This document shows positions 15,030-23,362 of a stretch of 48,303 bases of DNA, in pieces (positions within the stretch are counted from its first letter, which is position 1; each line of letters begins with the position of its first letter). The notes under the pieces were generated by a model. That model was not told the DNA's origin and made no database searches. It saw nothing but the letters and a program-made list of their open reading frames with translations. Source of the stretch: an uncultured Lachnospiraceae bacterium (GTDB lineage: Bacteria > Bacillota > Clostridia > Lachnospirales > Lachnospiraceae); the NCBI GenBank assembly GCA_934437985.1, contig CAKSBI010000016.1, positions 1 to 48,303 of the forward strand. Direction: 5' to 3'. The position numbers and the translations under genes were made by a program.

Positions 15030-17309
15030 TTATCCAAGAATATCCTTTCTTCTAAATCCCACAAATGCATTTTTCCCAATATTTTTCAGGTTTCTGCCCC
15101 TTATAACTACCTTTTTAAGTTTACTACATCTGTAGAAAGCTTTGTTCATTATAGTAATAACATTTTTCCCAACCGTAAGCTTCCTTATTGACCTGTTGTT
15201 CTTAAATGCTCCGGCATTGATCACGGTCACCTTAAAGCTCTTTGACCGGTACTTCACCGTTGCCGGTATCACAAGATTCTTTATGTTTTTCTTAACAGCT
15301 CCCATACACCTGACTGTGCGGCTTTCACCATCTGATGTAACTTTGTATCGCAGCCCCGCAGCTTTAAATGTCTTTCCAACCAGGGTTGACGGTCGAAGGG
15401 TTGCAATTGGTGCCGATGACTGTCCGGCATTTGATACAGAATCCGGCGCTGCAGTTGGTGTTACAGATGGTGTTGCAGTTGGCGTCGCACTTGGTACTGT
15501 ACTTGGTGCTGTACCCGGTTCTGTAGTTGGCGTCGCACTTGGTTCCGTTCCTGGTGTTCCACTTGGTGACACACTCGGCTCTGTGGTTGGTGTTACAGAC
15601 GATGTTGCGGTTGGTGCCGCACTCGGCATCCCACTTGGCGTTGTACTTGGTGCTGTAGTCGGTGTTACAGACGGTGTCTCACTCGGCTCTGCGCTTGGTG
15701 TCCCACTCGGTGACACACCCGGCTCTGTGGTTGGTACCACACTCGGTGTTGCTGCCGGTTCAAGCGTTGCCTTCGATGACGGCTTTGGTGTTGCTTCCGG
15801 CTCTGTGGTTGGTGTTACAGCCGGTGTCGCAGTCGGTTTCGTAGTCGGTACCGGAGGTTCCTCCGGTCTGATCTCCGGCTTAAGATTATATATACAGTTC
15901 AATAATCTTCCACCACTTACTGCCGAGCCTGTATATCCGTATCTGATATTATTGTCTGAATCAATGACTATGATCACAGGTACATTAACCGTTCCATCCG
16001 AATTAAGCAGACCTGCCTTTTCTGCCATGGCAAACATTGTTCTTTTTGCGGAAATGTTTTCATCATAGCATGCAGTGATCTTCTGTGAAATCCCATTAAC
16101 CTTTCCTGCAACAACAGTATCTGAATTACCATTAATGTCTACTGCCACAACCCTGACACCCTCAATATTATCAACACCTTTTGCAACAACACTTTTAAGA
16201 ACAGTCTCAGTTCCGTTTATTGTGATCCCGCCCATTACAAGTATCGTTATTCCATCATAAGAGTCTGTTAATGCACTGCCTGAGGTTGTCGTAAAATTGT
16301 AGGCTCCTGCCCCTGCATTTACCTCATTATCGTCATAATAAGACTGCATATACATAGGATGTTTTTCCGTAAATTCTTCTGTAAGAAACTGTGAATCCCT
16401 CTTATGATTAACAAAATCCTCATCAGATAACAGATAACAGTGATAGTCTATCTTCCATTCTCCGGCTTCCGTATCATACTCAGACCAGTTAGAATCCCAT
16501 GTACAGTCTATATTATAGTATTTATTACCAACTTTTACTATATTCCATGCATGCCTGTCTGAATTACCAAGTCCTGATATAATACGTGTCTGCAACCCAA
16601 GCCCACGCAGCATTCTATAAGTAAGAAGTGCATATCCCTGACATACTGAACTGCCCTCAATAAGCGCATTGTAAGCAGAATACTTAGAATATGAATAGTC
16701 ATATTCTACATTTGTTACTATATAGTCATGGACAAGCTTTACCTTTTGCATATCAGACATTGATGAAGTATCCCATGAAGCAAGAAGACTGTTAACCCTC
16801 TCTGTTACTTCCTGCTCCTGCCCTGATGTCGTATGGTACCTGAATGCAATGTCAGCAGTGAATCTGCTGCCCGAGATACTAAGTGAAAAATTATATCCGC
16901 TAAATGAATAGTAAATGTAATCACCCTCATACGGAAGTGCATTGTCATCATCTGAATACGCATCCTCTATCGCTTTACTTACAAGCTCCTTTGCCGCGAG
17001 ATTGCCAAAGCTTCCCATATAAGTAAATGTAACATTTGTATTACGTTCACGCATATTATTACGGATATAATCTACCATTTCGTCATATGTACCCAAAGTC
17101 TCCCCTGAGTACATTACCGGCAATGCCACTTCATCTGAAATGATATTGTTATCTGAACCTGCATACACAGGATTCTCGTAGCTGCCGTATTCATATATAA
17201 TAGTACTGCCCCTTTGCGTTGACGCTGCCATAGTGGCATTACCACACAATAACTGCCCGGTCAGCAATGAACATATCAGTACCAGGACAATAAGCTTTTT
17301 CATCTTCAT
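15030..17309 (-). CDS. Secreted transglutaminase-like protein with Thr/Pro linker and C-terminal LRR
   Basis: A 759-residue exported protein. A signal peptide (about 1-28) leads to a domain ending in a transglutaminase-like cysteine protease fold with a complete-looking triad: Cys in GSSVCQGYALLTYRML (about 220), His in DRHAWNIV (about 253) and Asp in YYNIDCTWD (about 267). After a beta-rich region a 150-residue Thr/Pro/Ser repeat linker (about 485-635) connects to a BspA-type leucine-rich segment (about 660-759, GAFKNNRSIRKL and KAFYRCSKLKKV). Such proteins may act as proteases or cross-linkers at the cell surface; the substrate is unknown. The ATG at 17309 has GAGGTG 5 nt upstream; a second ATG lies two codons on. 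HxlR lies 32 nt upstream on the same strand, and the kinase gene is convergent. Confidence 0.87.
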   Translation of the reverse strand: MKMKKLIVLVLICSLLTGQLLCGNATMAASTQRGSTIIYEYGSYENPVYAGSDNNIISDEVALPVMYSGETLGTYDEMVDYIRNNMRERNTNVTFTYMGSFGNLAAKELVSKAIEDAYSDDDNALPYEGDYIYYSFSGYNFSLSISGSRFTADIAFRYHTTSGQEQEVTERVNSLLASWDTSSMSDMQKVKLVHDYIVTNVEYDYSYSKYSAYNALIEGSSVCQGYALLTYRMLRGLGLQTRIISGLGNSDRHAWNIVKVGNKYYNIDCTWDSNWSEYDTEAGEWKIDYHCYLLSDEDFVNHKRDSQFLTEEFTEKHPMYMQSYYDDNEVNAGAGAYNFTTTSGSALTDSYDGITILVMGGITINGTETVLKSVVAKGVDNIEGVRVVAVDINGNSDTVVAGKVNGISQKITACYDENISAKRTMFAMAEKAGLLNSDGTVNVPVIIVIDSDNNIRYGYTGSAVSGGRLLNCIYNLKPEIRPEEPPVPTTKPTATPAVTPTTEPEATPKPSSKATLEPAATPSVVPTTEPGVSPSGTPSAEPSETPSVTPTTAPSTTPSGMPSAAPTATSSVTPTTEPSVSPSGTPGTEPSATPTTEPGTAPSTVPSATPTATPSVTPTAAPDSVSNAGQSSAPIATLRPSTLVGKTFKAAGLRYKVTSDGESRTVRCMGAVKKNIKNLVIPATVKYRSKSFKVTVINAGAFKNNRSIRKLTVGKNVITIMNKAFYRCSKLKKVVIRGRNLKNIGKNAFVGFRRKDILG

Positions 17310-17341
17310 ATAAACACCTCTCTCTTATAATTACCATCCGA

Positions 17342-17674
17342 TTACTCCTGACAGACCCGGCATTTGTAATTATTGCCAAAATCAGCCAGTGCATCTATAA
17401 TTGGCAGCATCTCTTTTCCAAGCTCTGTCAGACCATACTCTACCTTTGGCGGCATCTCCTGATAATCATGTCTGTAAGCCAGTCCGTCATCGATCATCTG
17501 CCTGAGGCTATCTGTAAGCACCTTCTGGGATATTCCTTCAAGATCCCTTTGCAGTTCATTAAATCTCCATGGTCTGCTCCTTAAATTACGCAGGATCAGA
17601 AGCTTCCATTTTCCTCCTATCAGCGAAACTGCAGTCGCAACCGGACAGGCAGGCAGCTCGTTCTTTGTCTTCAT
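17342..17674 (-). CDS. HxlR family winged-helix regulator
   Basis: A 110-residue HxlR/MarR-superfamily transcription factor. The family signature is clear: CPVATAVSLIGGKWKLLILRNL near the start, RFNELQRDLEGISQKVLTDSLRQM as the recognition region, and YGLTELGKEMLPII at the end. The first Cys (in ACPVA) is the position that senses electrophiles or disulfide stress in several members, and CRVC near the C-terminus adds two more. The frame allows a GTG at 17683; I prefer the ATG at 17674 because GGGGTG lies 6 nt upstream. The divergent neighbour is a wrecked cupin gene, a common HxlR partner, so this regulator may have lost its usual target. GTAC-containing repeats around 17716-17757 may be its operator. 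Confidence 0.9.
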   Translation of the reverse strand: MKTKNELPACPVATAVSLIGGKWKLLILRNLRSRPWRFNELQRDLEGISQKVLTDSLRQMIDDGLAYRHDYQEMPPKVEYGLTELGKEMLPIIDALADFGNNYKCRVCQE

Positions 17675-17715
17675 TTTTTTCACCCCTGTTTTATATTAAC
17701 ACATTCGTTTTTATA

Positions 17716-17760
17716 TGTACAGTTATAAAAATGTGCGTACTTGTTTTAATATGTACATGA
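17716..17760. promoter_or_regulatory. GTAC-rich region between hxlR and the cupin remnant
   Basis: TATGTACA occurs twice in direct orientation, with further GTAC cores between in an A/T-rich stretch upstream of the HxlR start. Divergent HxlR genes usually bind dyads in such regions. The exact operator cannot be defined from one sequence. Confidence 0.35.
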
Positions 17761-17817
17761 CTGTAATGTATAGTTAAGCAATGCGTAATTGCAAAAAATC
17801 ATATGGAGGTATATATC

Positions 17818-17977
17818 ATGGCAAATTACACAAAAACTAATATTGGAAACGAAAGGGAAAGCAATAATTGATAACGAAGAAATTAAGCTCTCATGTGGAG
17901 ACCGGCTGAAAGTTTCACCTGCTGCAAAGCGTCAGTTCTTTGCAGCGGATGATTCAGGTATTACTTATGTCTGTATC
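17818..17977 (+). pseudogene. Cupin-domain protein remnant with internal deletion
   Basis: A strong GGAGG site precedes the ATG at 17818, which opens MANYTKTNIGNERES and stops at 17869-17871. In the next frame, from about 17851, the sequence reads GKAIIDNEEIKLSCGDRL..., then KVSPAAKRQFFAADDSGITYVCI, which is recognisably the second half of a small single-domain cupin (about 110 residues when intact). About 40 codons holding the first cupin motif (the HxH metal site) are missing, the halves are in different frames, and homology ends at YVCI. The gene is therefore dead. The sequence from 17978 to 18040 shows nothing recognisable before the end of the convergent MATE gene. Confidence 0.7.
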
Positions 17978-18040
17978 CATTATTGTTCCATCAAAATCAA
18001 ATATCATAAGCTTAATGTCCATACTCCGGTGCTTCTCTTT

Positions 18041-19408
18041 CTATCTCGTCAGGTCCTTTACCCAGCGGTATTTCCGAAAATGATACATAACCCATGGTAT
18101 CTTACCCACTTCATCCAGACATGTACATGCATATACAATAACAACCGGCCAGTGAAGCAAAAATGTTCCGGCAGCTGCAAGCGGAACTGCCACGCACCAC
18201 ATACAGATTGCCAGCGAATACATATCAAATAATGTATCGCCACCTGCAGAAAACACACCATTAATTATGATAGTATTTACAGCCCTTCCAATCATATAGA
18301 AAGCCATTACCATCATCATCTGCTGCAGATAACCTCTTGCCACCTCCGTCAGATTAACAGTATTTACGATTACAGGAGTTATTATAAGCATGAGCAGTGC
18401 AGAGGCAGCCCCAACAGCATATGCCAGCCTTGTAATCCAGATTCCATACGTTTTGCCCTCCTCAAGTTTCCCTGCACCAAGGGCATTGCCAACAATAATT
18501 CCGGCTCCTCCGGCAAGTCCTTCACAGACACAGCAGATCAGATCCCTTATTACCGCTGTAACAGAGTTGGCAGCGGCGGCATCCTCTCCCATATGTCCCA
18601 TGAACGCTGTATACGAAGTGAATCCTACGCCCCAGAACAGATATGCCCCAAGCAGCGGCCACATACATTTTACAAAATCCCGGAATAAAACTCCCATCTT
18701 CATAAATATATTCGATATTTTCGGTCTGAGATATCCCTCACGCATGGAAAAAATGATACAGACAGCTAATTCATATATTCTCGCAACAAGTGTAGCTATT
18801 GCCGCACCTTCAACACCCATAGCCGGAATACCGGACAGACCATATATAAAAACTGCATTTAAAATAATATTGATGATTACCGCACTTGAACTTACCAGGG
18901 CAGTCTGAATCACATGTTCGCTGACCTTCATAATCGTCAGGTAACATTGTGTAATACCTGTAAGCAGGTAAGACCATCCTGCAATCCTCAGATACCGGAC
19001 TCCTATATTGATCAGTGATTCCTCATTAGTGAAAATCAACATCAGCTCCCTCGGGAACACACAGCATCCGGCAAAGAATATACCGGATATTACCACACAG
19101 AATCGGAGAATCAGGCAAAAAATCCTTCCTACTGTCTCTTTATCCTTCTTTCCCCAATACTGGGCACCCAGAATAGCCCCGGCTGTACCAATGGAAGAAA
19201 GAAACATATTCTGGATAAATTGAATCTGCGTTGCCAGAGACACTGCTGACATTGCATTTTGTTCCACACTGCCAAGCATAACTGCATCTGATGCCGCTAC
19301 AGAAGCAAGCATCAGATGCTGGAATACTATCGGTAATGTTATCTTAACTAACCGGCTTAAAAATTCTTTATTCCCAAATATTGTATTGGTCTTTTTCTCC
19401 TGTCGCAT
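18041..19408 (-). CDS. MATE family multidrug/efflux transporter
   Basis: A 455-residue polytopic membrane protein with about 12 helices and two homologous MatE halves. Family stretches include LVKITLPIVFQHLMLASVAASDAVMLG at the N-terminus, QNMFLSSIGTAGAILGAQYWG, and AAANSVTAVIRDLICCVCEGLAGGAGIIVGNALGAG in the middle. Such transporters exchange Na+ or H+ for cationic drugs or metabolites; the substrate cannot be read here. The frame begins upstream at a TTG (19429), but GGAGAG (19417-19422) 8 nt before the ATG at 19408 fixes the start. It follows the sugar pyrophosphorylase gene after 37 nt, so co-transcription is possible. Confidence 0.92.
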   Translation of the reverse strand: MRQEKKTNTIFGNKEFLSRLVKITLPIVFQHLMLASVAASDAVMLGSVEQNAMSAVSLATQIQFIQNMFLSSIGTAGAILGAQYWGKKDKETVGRIFCLILRFCVVISGIFFAGCCVFPRELMLIFTNEESLINIGVRYLRIAGWSYLLTGITQCYLTIMKVSEHVIQTALVSSSAVIINIILNAVFIYGLSGIPAMGVEGAAIATLVARIYELAVCIIFSMREGYLRPKISNIFMKMGVLFRDFVKCMWPLLGAYLFWGVGFTSYTAFMGHMGEDAAAANSVTAVIRDLICCVCEGLAGGAGIIVGNALGAGKLEEGKTYGIWITRLAYAVGAASALLMLIITPVIVNTVNLTEVARGYLQQMMMVMAFYMIGRAVNTIIINGVFSAGGDTLFDMYSLAICMWCVAVPLAAAGTFLLHWPVVIVYACTCLDEVGKIPWVMYHFRKYRWVKDLTR

Positions 19409-19445
19409 ATTATACTCTCTCCGCAGCAAAAGTCAGACTGGTAAT

Positions 19446-20672
19446 TTAGAGCTCCACTCCATTTTTCTTAAGCAGCTCCCTTGCTGATTCAAGTGAATCA
19501 ATTCCTGTAAGGTTCTTAATCGGTGCAAATTCCTTTTCCCTGTCAACCTCATAAGACAGGCAGTCCTTAAGCAGATGGATAAGGTCAAGCACAAGCATCT
19601 CAAACTTGTATCCATTAGGGCTTTCCGGATTAACCTGATTACCATTCTCATCAATATGCGGAATCTTCTTTTCTACTATATGGACAGGAAGCTTATCATT
19701 CATAATCCTTGTAAGCTCATCTATCCTGAACAGGTAGTTAAGTATCACACCAAAATTATAAAGCGGTTCTCCTTTTTCGTTCTTTGAATACATCAGCTCA
19801 TCAGTCATCTCATAATATTCAACAATTGACGGGTGTCCATCTTCAAGACACAGAACCCCGACCTTTTCCTCAGGATAAGCCTTGCTTACAACCTTGGCAC
19901 CCCCTACGCGTCCTGACTGAATTGTTGCCCCCACAAAGCATGGGTCTGCAATTCTCTGAAGGACATTATCTACAGCGAATACATTAAGCCATTCAACACC
20001 AAGCTTAAGGAATTCCTCACGAAGCCCCGCATTAACAAATGATGTAAACCATCCTCCATTGCCATTAGGGGACATTACAGGCCTGCTCCTGTCTGCAAGA
20101 TATATCTTTCCGTCCCGGTCAGTTGCCGGTGCCATATCCTGTATGAAGAAAAACACATAGTCCTTATTATATCCAAAGTAATCATGCTCCTTAAAGAATG
20201 CTACAGTATCAGCATTATTAATATCACTTGTCATAACAGCAATAGGAATCCATGCATCAGCCTCTTTAACAACATCCATAAGATTATTGATAAGGCATTC
20301 AAATATGTATAAGTCTCTGCTGACACCTACATTAAATGTTCCCTTTGGTTTATCATAACCAAGTCTTGTACCTTGTCCGCCTGCAAGTAATATAGCACCT
20401 ACCCGGCACTGCTTAATTGCCTCAAGACCCGTCATTTCATAGCTGTCACGATTTGCTTCAATCTCAGATAACCTTACTGCATCAAGCGGCTCAAGCTTAC
20501 CACGCTTCTGTCCGGACTCCTGTTCACCAAGTATATCAGGAAGTGACAGATCGATGCGCGATATACTCTCCAAAAGCTCTGCCTTTCCTGCATCATCAAG
20601 CTCATCATAGAATCTGAGAAGCTGTGTCTGCCCCTTTTTTTCAAGAAGACTCTTAATCTCTTCGTAACCCAT
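19446..20672 (-). CDS. UTP-sugar-1-phosphate uridylyltransferase (UDPGP family)
   Basis: A 408-residue nucleotidyltransferase of the eukaryotic-type UDPGP family, which makes UDP-sugars (UDP-GlcNAc, UDP-GalNAc or UDP-glucose) from UTP and the sugar 1-phosphate. The nucleotide-binding signature LLAGGQGTRLGYDKPKG lies at about residues 95-111. PVMSPNGNGGWFTSF and the NVFAVDNVLQRIADP segment follow as in UDP-N-acetylglucosamine pyrophosphorylases, and EMLVLDLIHLL appears near the C-terminus. It is not a GalU/RmlA-type enzyme. The ATG at 20672 has GGAGG 9 nt upstream. A strong G/C stem-loop lies between it and the PHP gene. Sugar specificity cannot be decided from sequence alone. Confidence 0.9.
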   Translation of the reverse strand: MGYEEIKSLLEKKGQTQLLRFYDELDDAGKAELLESISRIDLSLPDILGEQESGQKRGKLEPLDAVRLSEIEANRDSYEMTGLEAIKQCRVGAILLAGGQGTRLGYDKPKGTFNVGVSRDLYIFECLINNLMDVVKEADAWIPIAVMTSDINNADTVAFFKEHDYFGYNKDYVFFFIQDMAPATDRDGKIYLADRSRPVMSPNGNGGWFTSFVNAGLREEFLKLGVEWLNVFAVDNVLQRIADPCFVGATIQSGRVGGAKVVSKAYPEEKVGVLCLEDGHPSIVEYYEMTDELMYSKNEKGEPLYNFGVILNYLFRIDELTRIMNDKLPVHIVEKKIPHIDENGNQVNPESPNGYKFEMLVLDLIHLLKDCLSYEVDREKEFAPIKNLTGIDSLESARELLKKNGVEL

Positions 20673-20713
20673 TGTTACAAACCTCCATTCACTTGCAATA
20701 TATTATGCTATAA

Positions 20714-20737
20714 TGCCGGGGACAAAAACCCCCGGCA
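20714..20737 (-). terminator. G/C-rich stem-loop between PHP and pyrophosphorylase genes
   Basis: A perfect 8-bp stem (TGCCGGGG and CCCCGGCA) with an 8-base loop, 13 nt after the PHP gene's stop. No T-run follows on the minus strand, so it may be a weak terminator or an mRNA end-stabilising hairpin. Confidence 0.45.
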
Positions 20738-20749
20738 ATACAATAAACA

Positions 20750-21439
20750 TTACTGTACCATCTCCAGCCCAAGCACTTTGCCCTCCCGTGCCATAACAGC
20801 ACTCATGTAGTCTTCAATACATGTCAGCCTGTGACCAAATTTCATTCCACCGCTTGATGCCGGCACATTATGAATATCTGAACCACTTGTCATCGGCAGG
20901 TCATGCTCCAATGCATACGCATACGCCTGGTTATTGTATATTGGATCAAGTGGGACATTACCCATATTAATGACCTCAACCGCATCGACATACTCCGGGA
21001 AAAGCCTTACCTCCGGAATATAGAACGCCAGTCTGAACGGATGGGCATGTACAACAAGCCCGCCATCAGCCTTTACCCTGTGGTACTGCTCCTCAACACT
21101 CCATTCAAGCATGCCCTCATGTTCAATTAACCACTGCTTATCAAGGCCATATATCAGGAAGTCTGTTCCACTGTATCCTGATTCCCAGCCAAAAAATACA
21201 TCCATTCCAAGCCTGTCACCCTCAGCCTTTGCATTCTCATAGCCAAGACAAAACAGATTAACCCTCTCCTTCCATGGAAGATTGCGTGGAACAGTTGTGT
21301 TGCCATTAAAGAAATGGTCTGTCACGATAATTCCTGTATAACCGGCTTCATAATAGCTTCTTACCTGTTCTGCCCCTGAAGCCCTCGCACATGCACTTCC
21401 CTCACTGGTATGAAGATGCGTTTCATATCTGTAACCCAT
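20750..21439 (-). CDS. PHP-domain metal-dependent phosphoesterase
   Basis: A 229-residue PHP-superfamily protein. Metal ligands in family order are visible: HLH at residues 8-10, TDH near 40-42, the Glu in GWESGYSG, HAHPF near 132-136 and SDIH near 191-194. Such enzymes hydrolyse phosphoesters, for example histidinol phosphate or nucleotides; the length and lack of other domains leave the substrate open. The start at 21439 is 4 nt after the U32 gene's stop, with its GAGGTG site overlapping that gene's end. Translational coupling and a shared operon with the tRNA-modification genes are likely, though no functional link is obvious. Confidence 0.85.
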   Translation of the reverse strand: MGYRYETHLHTSEGSACARASGAEQVRSYYEAGYTGIIVTDHFFNGNTTVPRNLPWKERVNLFCLGYENAKAEGDRLGMDVFFGWESGYSGTDFLIYGLDKQWLIEHEGMLEWSVEEQYHRVKADGGLVVHAHPFRLAFYIPEVRLFPEYVDAVEVINMGNVPLDPIYNNQAYAYALEHDLPMTSGSDIHNVPASSGGMKFGHRLTCIEDYMSAVMAREGKVLGLEMVQ

Positions 21440-21443
21440 TATG

Positions 21444-22667
21444 CTAACACCTCATTATATAGTATTCATCTAACTTTTCACCTACATCAATATATATCTG
21501 TCTTCCCGGATGCGGGCAGCTTTCAATATCCTGCCCTTCATCATCTGCCATCCGTCTGACCGTAGCCTCAGATATCCCTCCATCAGGCTTCATTATCTCA
21601 ATCTTATCACCTACGGAAAACTTATTTTTCTGTATAAAACCATACATTCCCTGCTCATTCTGTCCATGTATGATTCCAAGGAAGGTACATTCCCTGACAT
21701 AAGTATTAGAATCATATATCTGAGTCTCATGTGTAGGCTTTCCATAGAAAAATCCTGTTGTAAACTGTCTGTATATACCTTTTCTTATCTCACTCTTATA
21801 ATACCCAATTCTACTATTGTAGTATTCAGGATCTTTAAAATAATCATCAATTGCCTCGCGGTATATCCTCGCAGTATTGGCAACATACAACGCTGTCTTC
21901 ATACGCCCCTCAACCTTAAAGCTGTCAATCCCTGCATCAACAAGGTCAGGTATATGCTCTATCATGCACAGGTCTTTTGAATTGAATATATAAGTACCTC
22001 TCTCATTTTCCTCAACAGGAAGAAACTCACCCGGACGCTTTTCTTCCATTATATAATACTTCCATCTGCACGGATGTGTGCATGCCCCAAGATTGGCATC
22101 CCTTCCGGTAAAATAATTACTGAGAAGGCACCGTCCTGAATAGGATATGCACATAGCGCCATGTACAAAGGTCTCTATCTCAAGCTCATCCGGTATATTA
22201 TCACGGATCTCCTTAATCTCTTTTATTGACAGCTCCCTGGCTGTTACTACTCTTGTTGCGCCAAGCTTGTGCCAGAACTTAAATGTATCATAATTAACAT
22301 TATTACTCTGTGTACTTACATGTATATCAATATCCGGACAGTTCTCCTGAGCCGCCATAAATACACCCGGGTCTGATATGATAAGTGCATCAGGGCCTAT
22401 GGAGGCAAGCTCCCTAAAATATTCCTTTACTCCGTCCAGGTCGCAATTATGTGCCGTAATATTGGCCGTAACATATACCTTCTTACCATGCCCATGTGCA
22501 AACTCTATTCCTTCCTTCATGTCAGCAGCAGAAAAATTCTTTGCACCTGCCCTGAGTCCGTACATATCACCACCAATATACACTGCATCTGCACCATATA
22601 AAACTGCAATCTTAAGCAGCTCAAGGCTGCCTGCCGGTATAAGTAATTCAGGTTTTTTACTACGCAT
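21444..22667 (-). CDS. Peptidase U32 family protein (TrhP-like tRNA U34 hydroxylation)
   Basis: A 407-residue U32-family protein. The family signature is present: ETFVHGAMCISYSGRCLLSNY, then the cysteines in GACTHPCRW. The N-terminal TIM-barrel-like start PELLIPAGSLELLKIAVLYGADAVYIGG is typical. Once called collagenase-like, U32 members TrhP (E. coli) and YrrN/YrrO (Bacillus) are now known to form 5-hydroxyuridine at tRNA position 34. Its partner, a TrmR-like methyltransferase, is the next gene upstream (26 nt), as in Bacillus, so tRNA wobble modification is the likely role. The frame opens at 22751, but the ATG at 22667 has AGGAG 8 nt upstream and matches the family start. It resembles YrrO more than the shorter YrrN; no second U32 gene is present here. 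Confidence 0.88.
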   Translation of the reverse strand: MRSKKPELLIPAGSLELLKIAVLYGADAVYIGGDMYGLRAGAKNFSAADMKEGIEFAHGHGKKVYVTANITAHNCDLDGVKEYFRELASIGPDALIISDPGVFMAAQENCPDIDIHVSTQSNNVNYDTFKFWHKLGATRVVTARELSIKEIKEIRDNIPDELEIETFVHGAMCISYSGRCLLSNYFTGRDANLGACTHPCRWKYYIMEEKRPGEFLPVEENERGTYIFNSKDLCMIEHIPDLVDAGIDSFKVEGRMKTALYVANTARIYREAIDDYFKDPEYYNSRIGYYKSEIRKGIYRQFTTGFFYGKPTHETQIYDSNTYVRECTFLGIIHGQNEQGMYGFIQKNKFSVGDKIEIMKPDGGISEATVRRMADDEGQDIESCPHPGRQIYIDVGEKLDEYYIMRC

Positions 22668-22693
22668 AATCTCTGCTCCTTTCAACTGACATG

Positions 22694-23362
22694 TTACTGT
22701 CTCACACTTATTGCCACTCCGTCCCCGATTGGAAGAACAATAGTATCCCATCTGTCAGAGTGTGTTATGTCATACAAAAACTCCCTCATTCTTGAATGTA
22801 TAGTCCTGTCCCTTCTGTTAACCGCATATCTCGACTCAAGCAGCTCACCCTCCTGAAGTACATTATCAGTAACCACAATTCCACCCTTGGCAAGCAATCC
22901 ATATATCTTACCCATATATACAGAATACTGCGCCTTGGCAGCATCAAGAAATACAAGCTCATATAATCTTTTGTCACGTATCAGCATATCAAGTACTTCT
23001 TTTGCATCCCCGGGATAAAGTGTTATCCTGCCGTACTTATCATATGCACTGAAATTATCAGCTGCCTGCCCTATCCTTGCAGGCACCTTTTCAATAGTAT
23101 CTATCTTCACAGCCTTACCGCATTCAGCCATATACAAAGCCGAATATCCTATTGCAGTACCAACCTCAAGAATATTCGTAATATTATTGCTGTTAATAAT
23201 AAATCTCAGAAGCTCCCCTGTCTGCCTTCTCATCACAGGAACATGTGCATCTGATGCATATGCAGCAAGCTTTTCTATATATTCCGGTACAGAATGAGAC
23301 AGCGTCTCAAGATATACCTCCATGCGTTCATCCGTAACACGTCCGTCATATCTGTAATTCAT
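22694..23362 (-). CDS. trmR: tRNA 5-hydroxyuridine methyltransferase (TrmR/YrrM-like)
   Basis: A 222-residue class I SAM-dependent O-methyltransferase of the YrrM group. Motif I is ILEVGTAIGYSALYMA (about residues 58-73), motif II follows at KIDTIEKVPARIGQA, and VFLDAAKAQY near 137 carries the metal-binding Asp of this fold. TrmR methylates 5-hydroxyuridine at tRNA position 34 to 5-methoxyuridine. The assignment over a generic catechol methyltransferase rests on position: the order ireB-ruvX-yrzB...mltG-like-trmR-U32 matches Bacillus yrzL-yrrK-yrzB-yrrL-yrrM-yrrN/O. The ATG at 23362 overlaps the upstream stop (TGATG), and AAGGAG lies 5 nt before it; a TTG one codon earlier would be too close to that site. 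Confidence 0.85.
   Translation of the reverse strand: MNYRYDGRVTDERMEVYLETLSHSVPEYIEKLAAYASDAHVPVMRRQTGELLRFIINSNNITNILEVGTAIGYSALYMAECGKAVKIDTIEKVPARIGQAADNFSAYDKYGRITLYPGDAKEVLDMLIRDKRLYELVFLDAAKAQYSVYMGKIYGLLAKGGIVVTDNVLQEGELLESRYAVNRRDRTIHSRMREFLYDITHSDRWDTIVLPIGDGVAISVRQ

Noticed and set aside
15142..16068. Plus-strand ORF (308 codons) opposite the Thr/Pro linker of the transglutaminase-like protein
   Set aside because: A Gly/Val repeat translation of the antisense of TPS-type codons; the minus-strand gene has signal peptide, triad and LRR.
17789..18232. Plus-strand ORF of 147 codons
   Set aside because: It joins part of the cupin remnant to antisense of the MATE gene's end; it starts before the real ribosome site and only its middle resembles a protein family.
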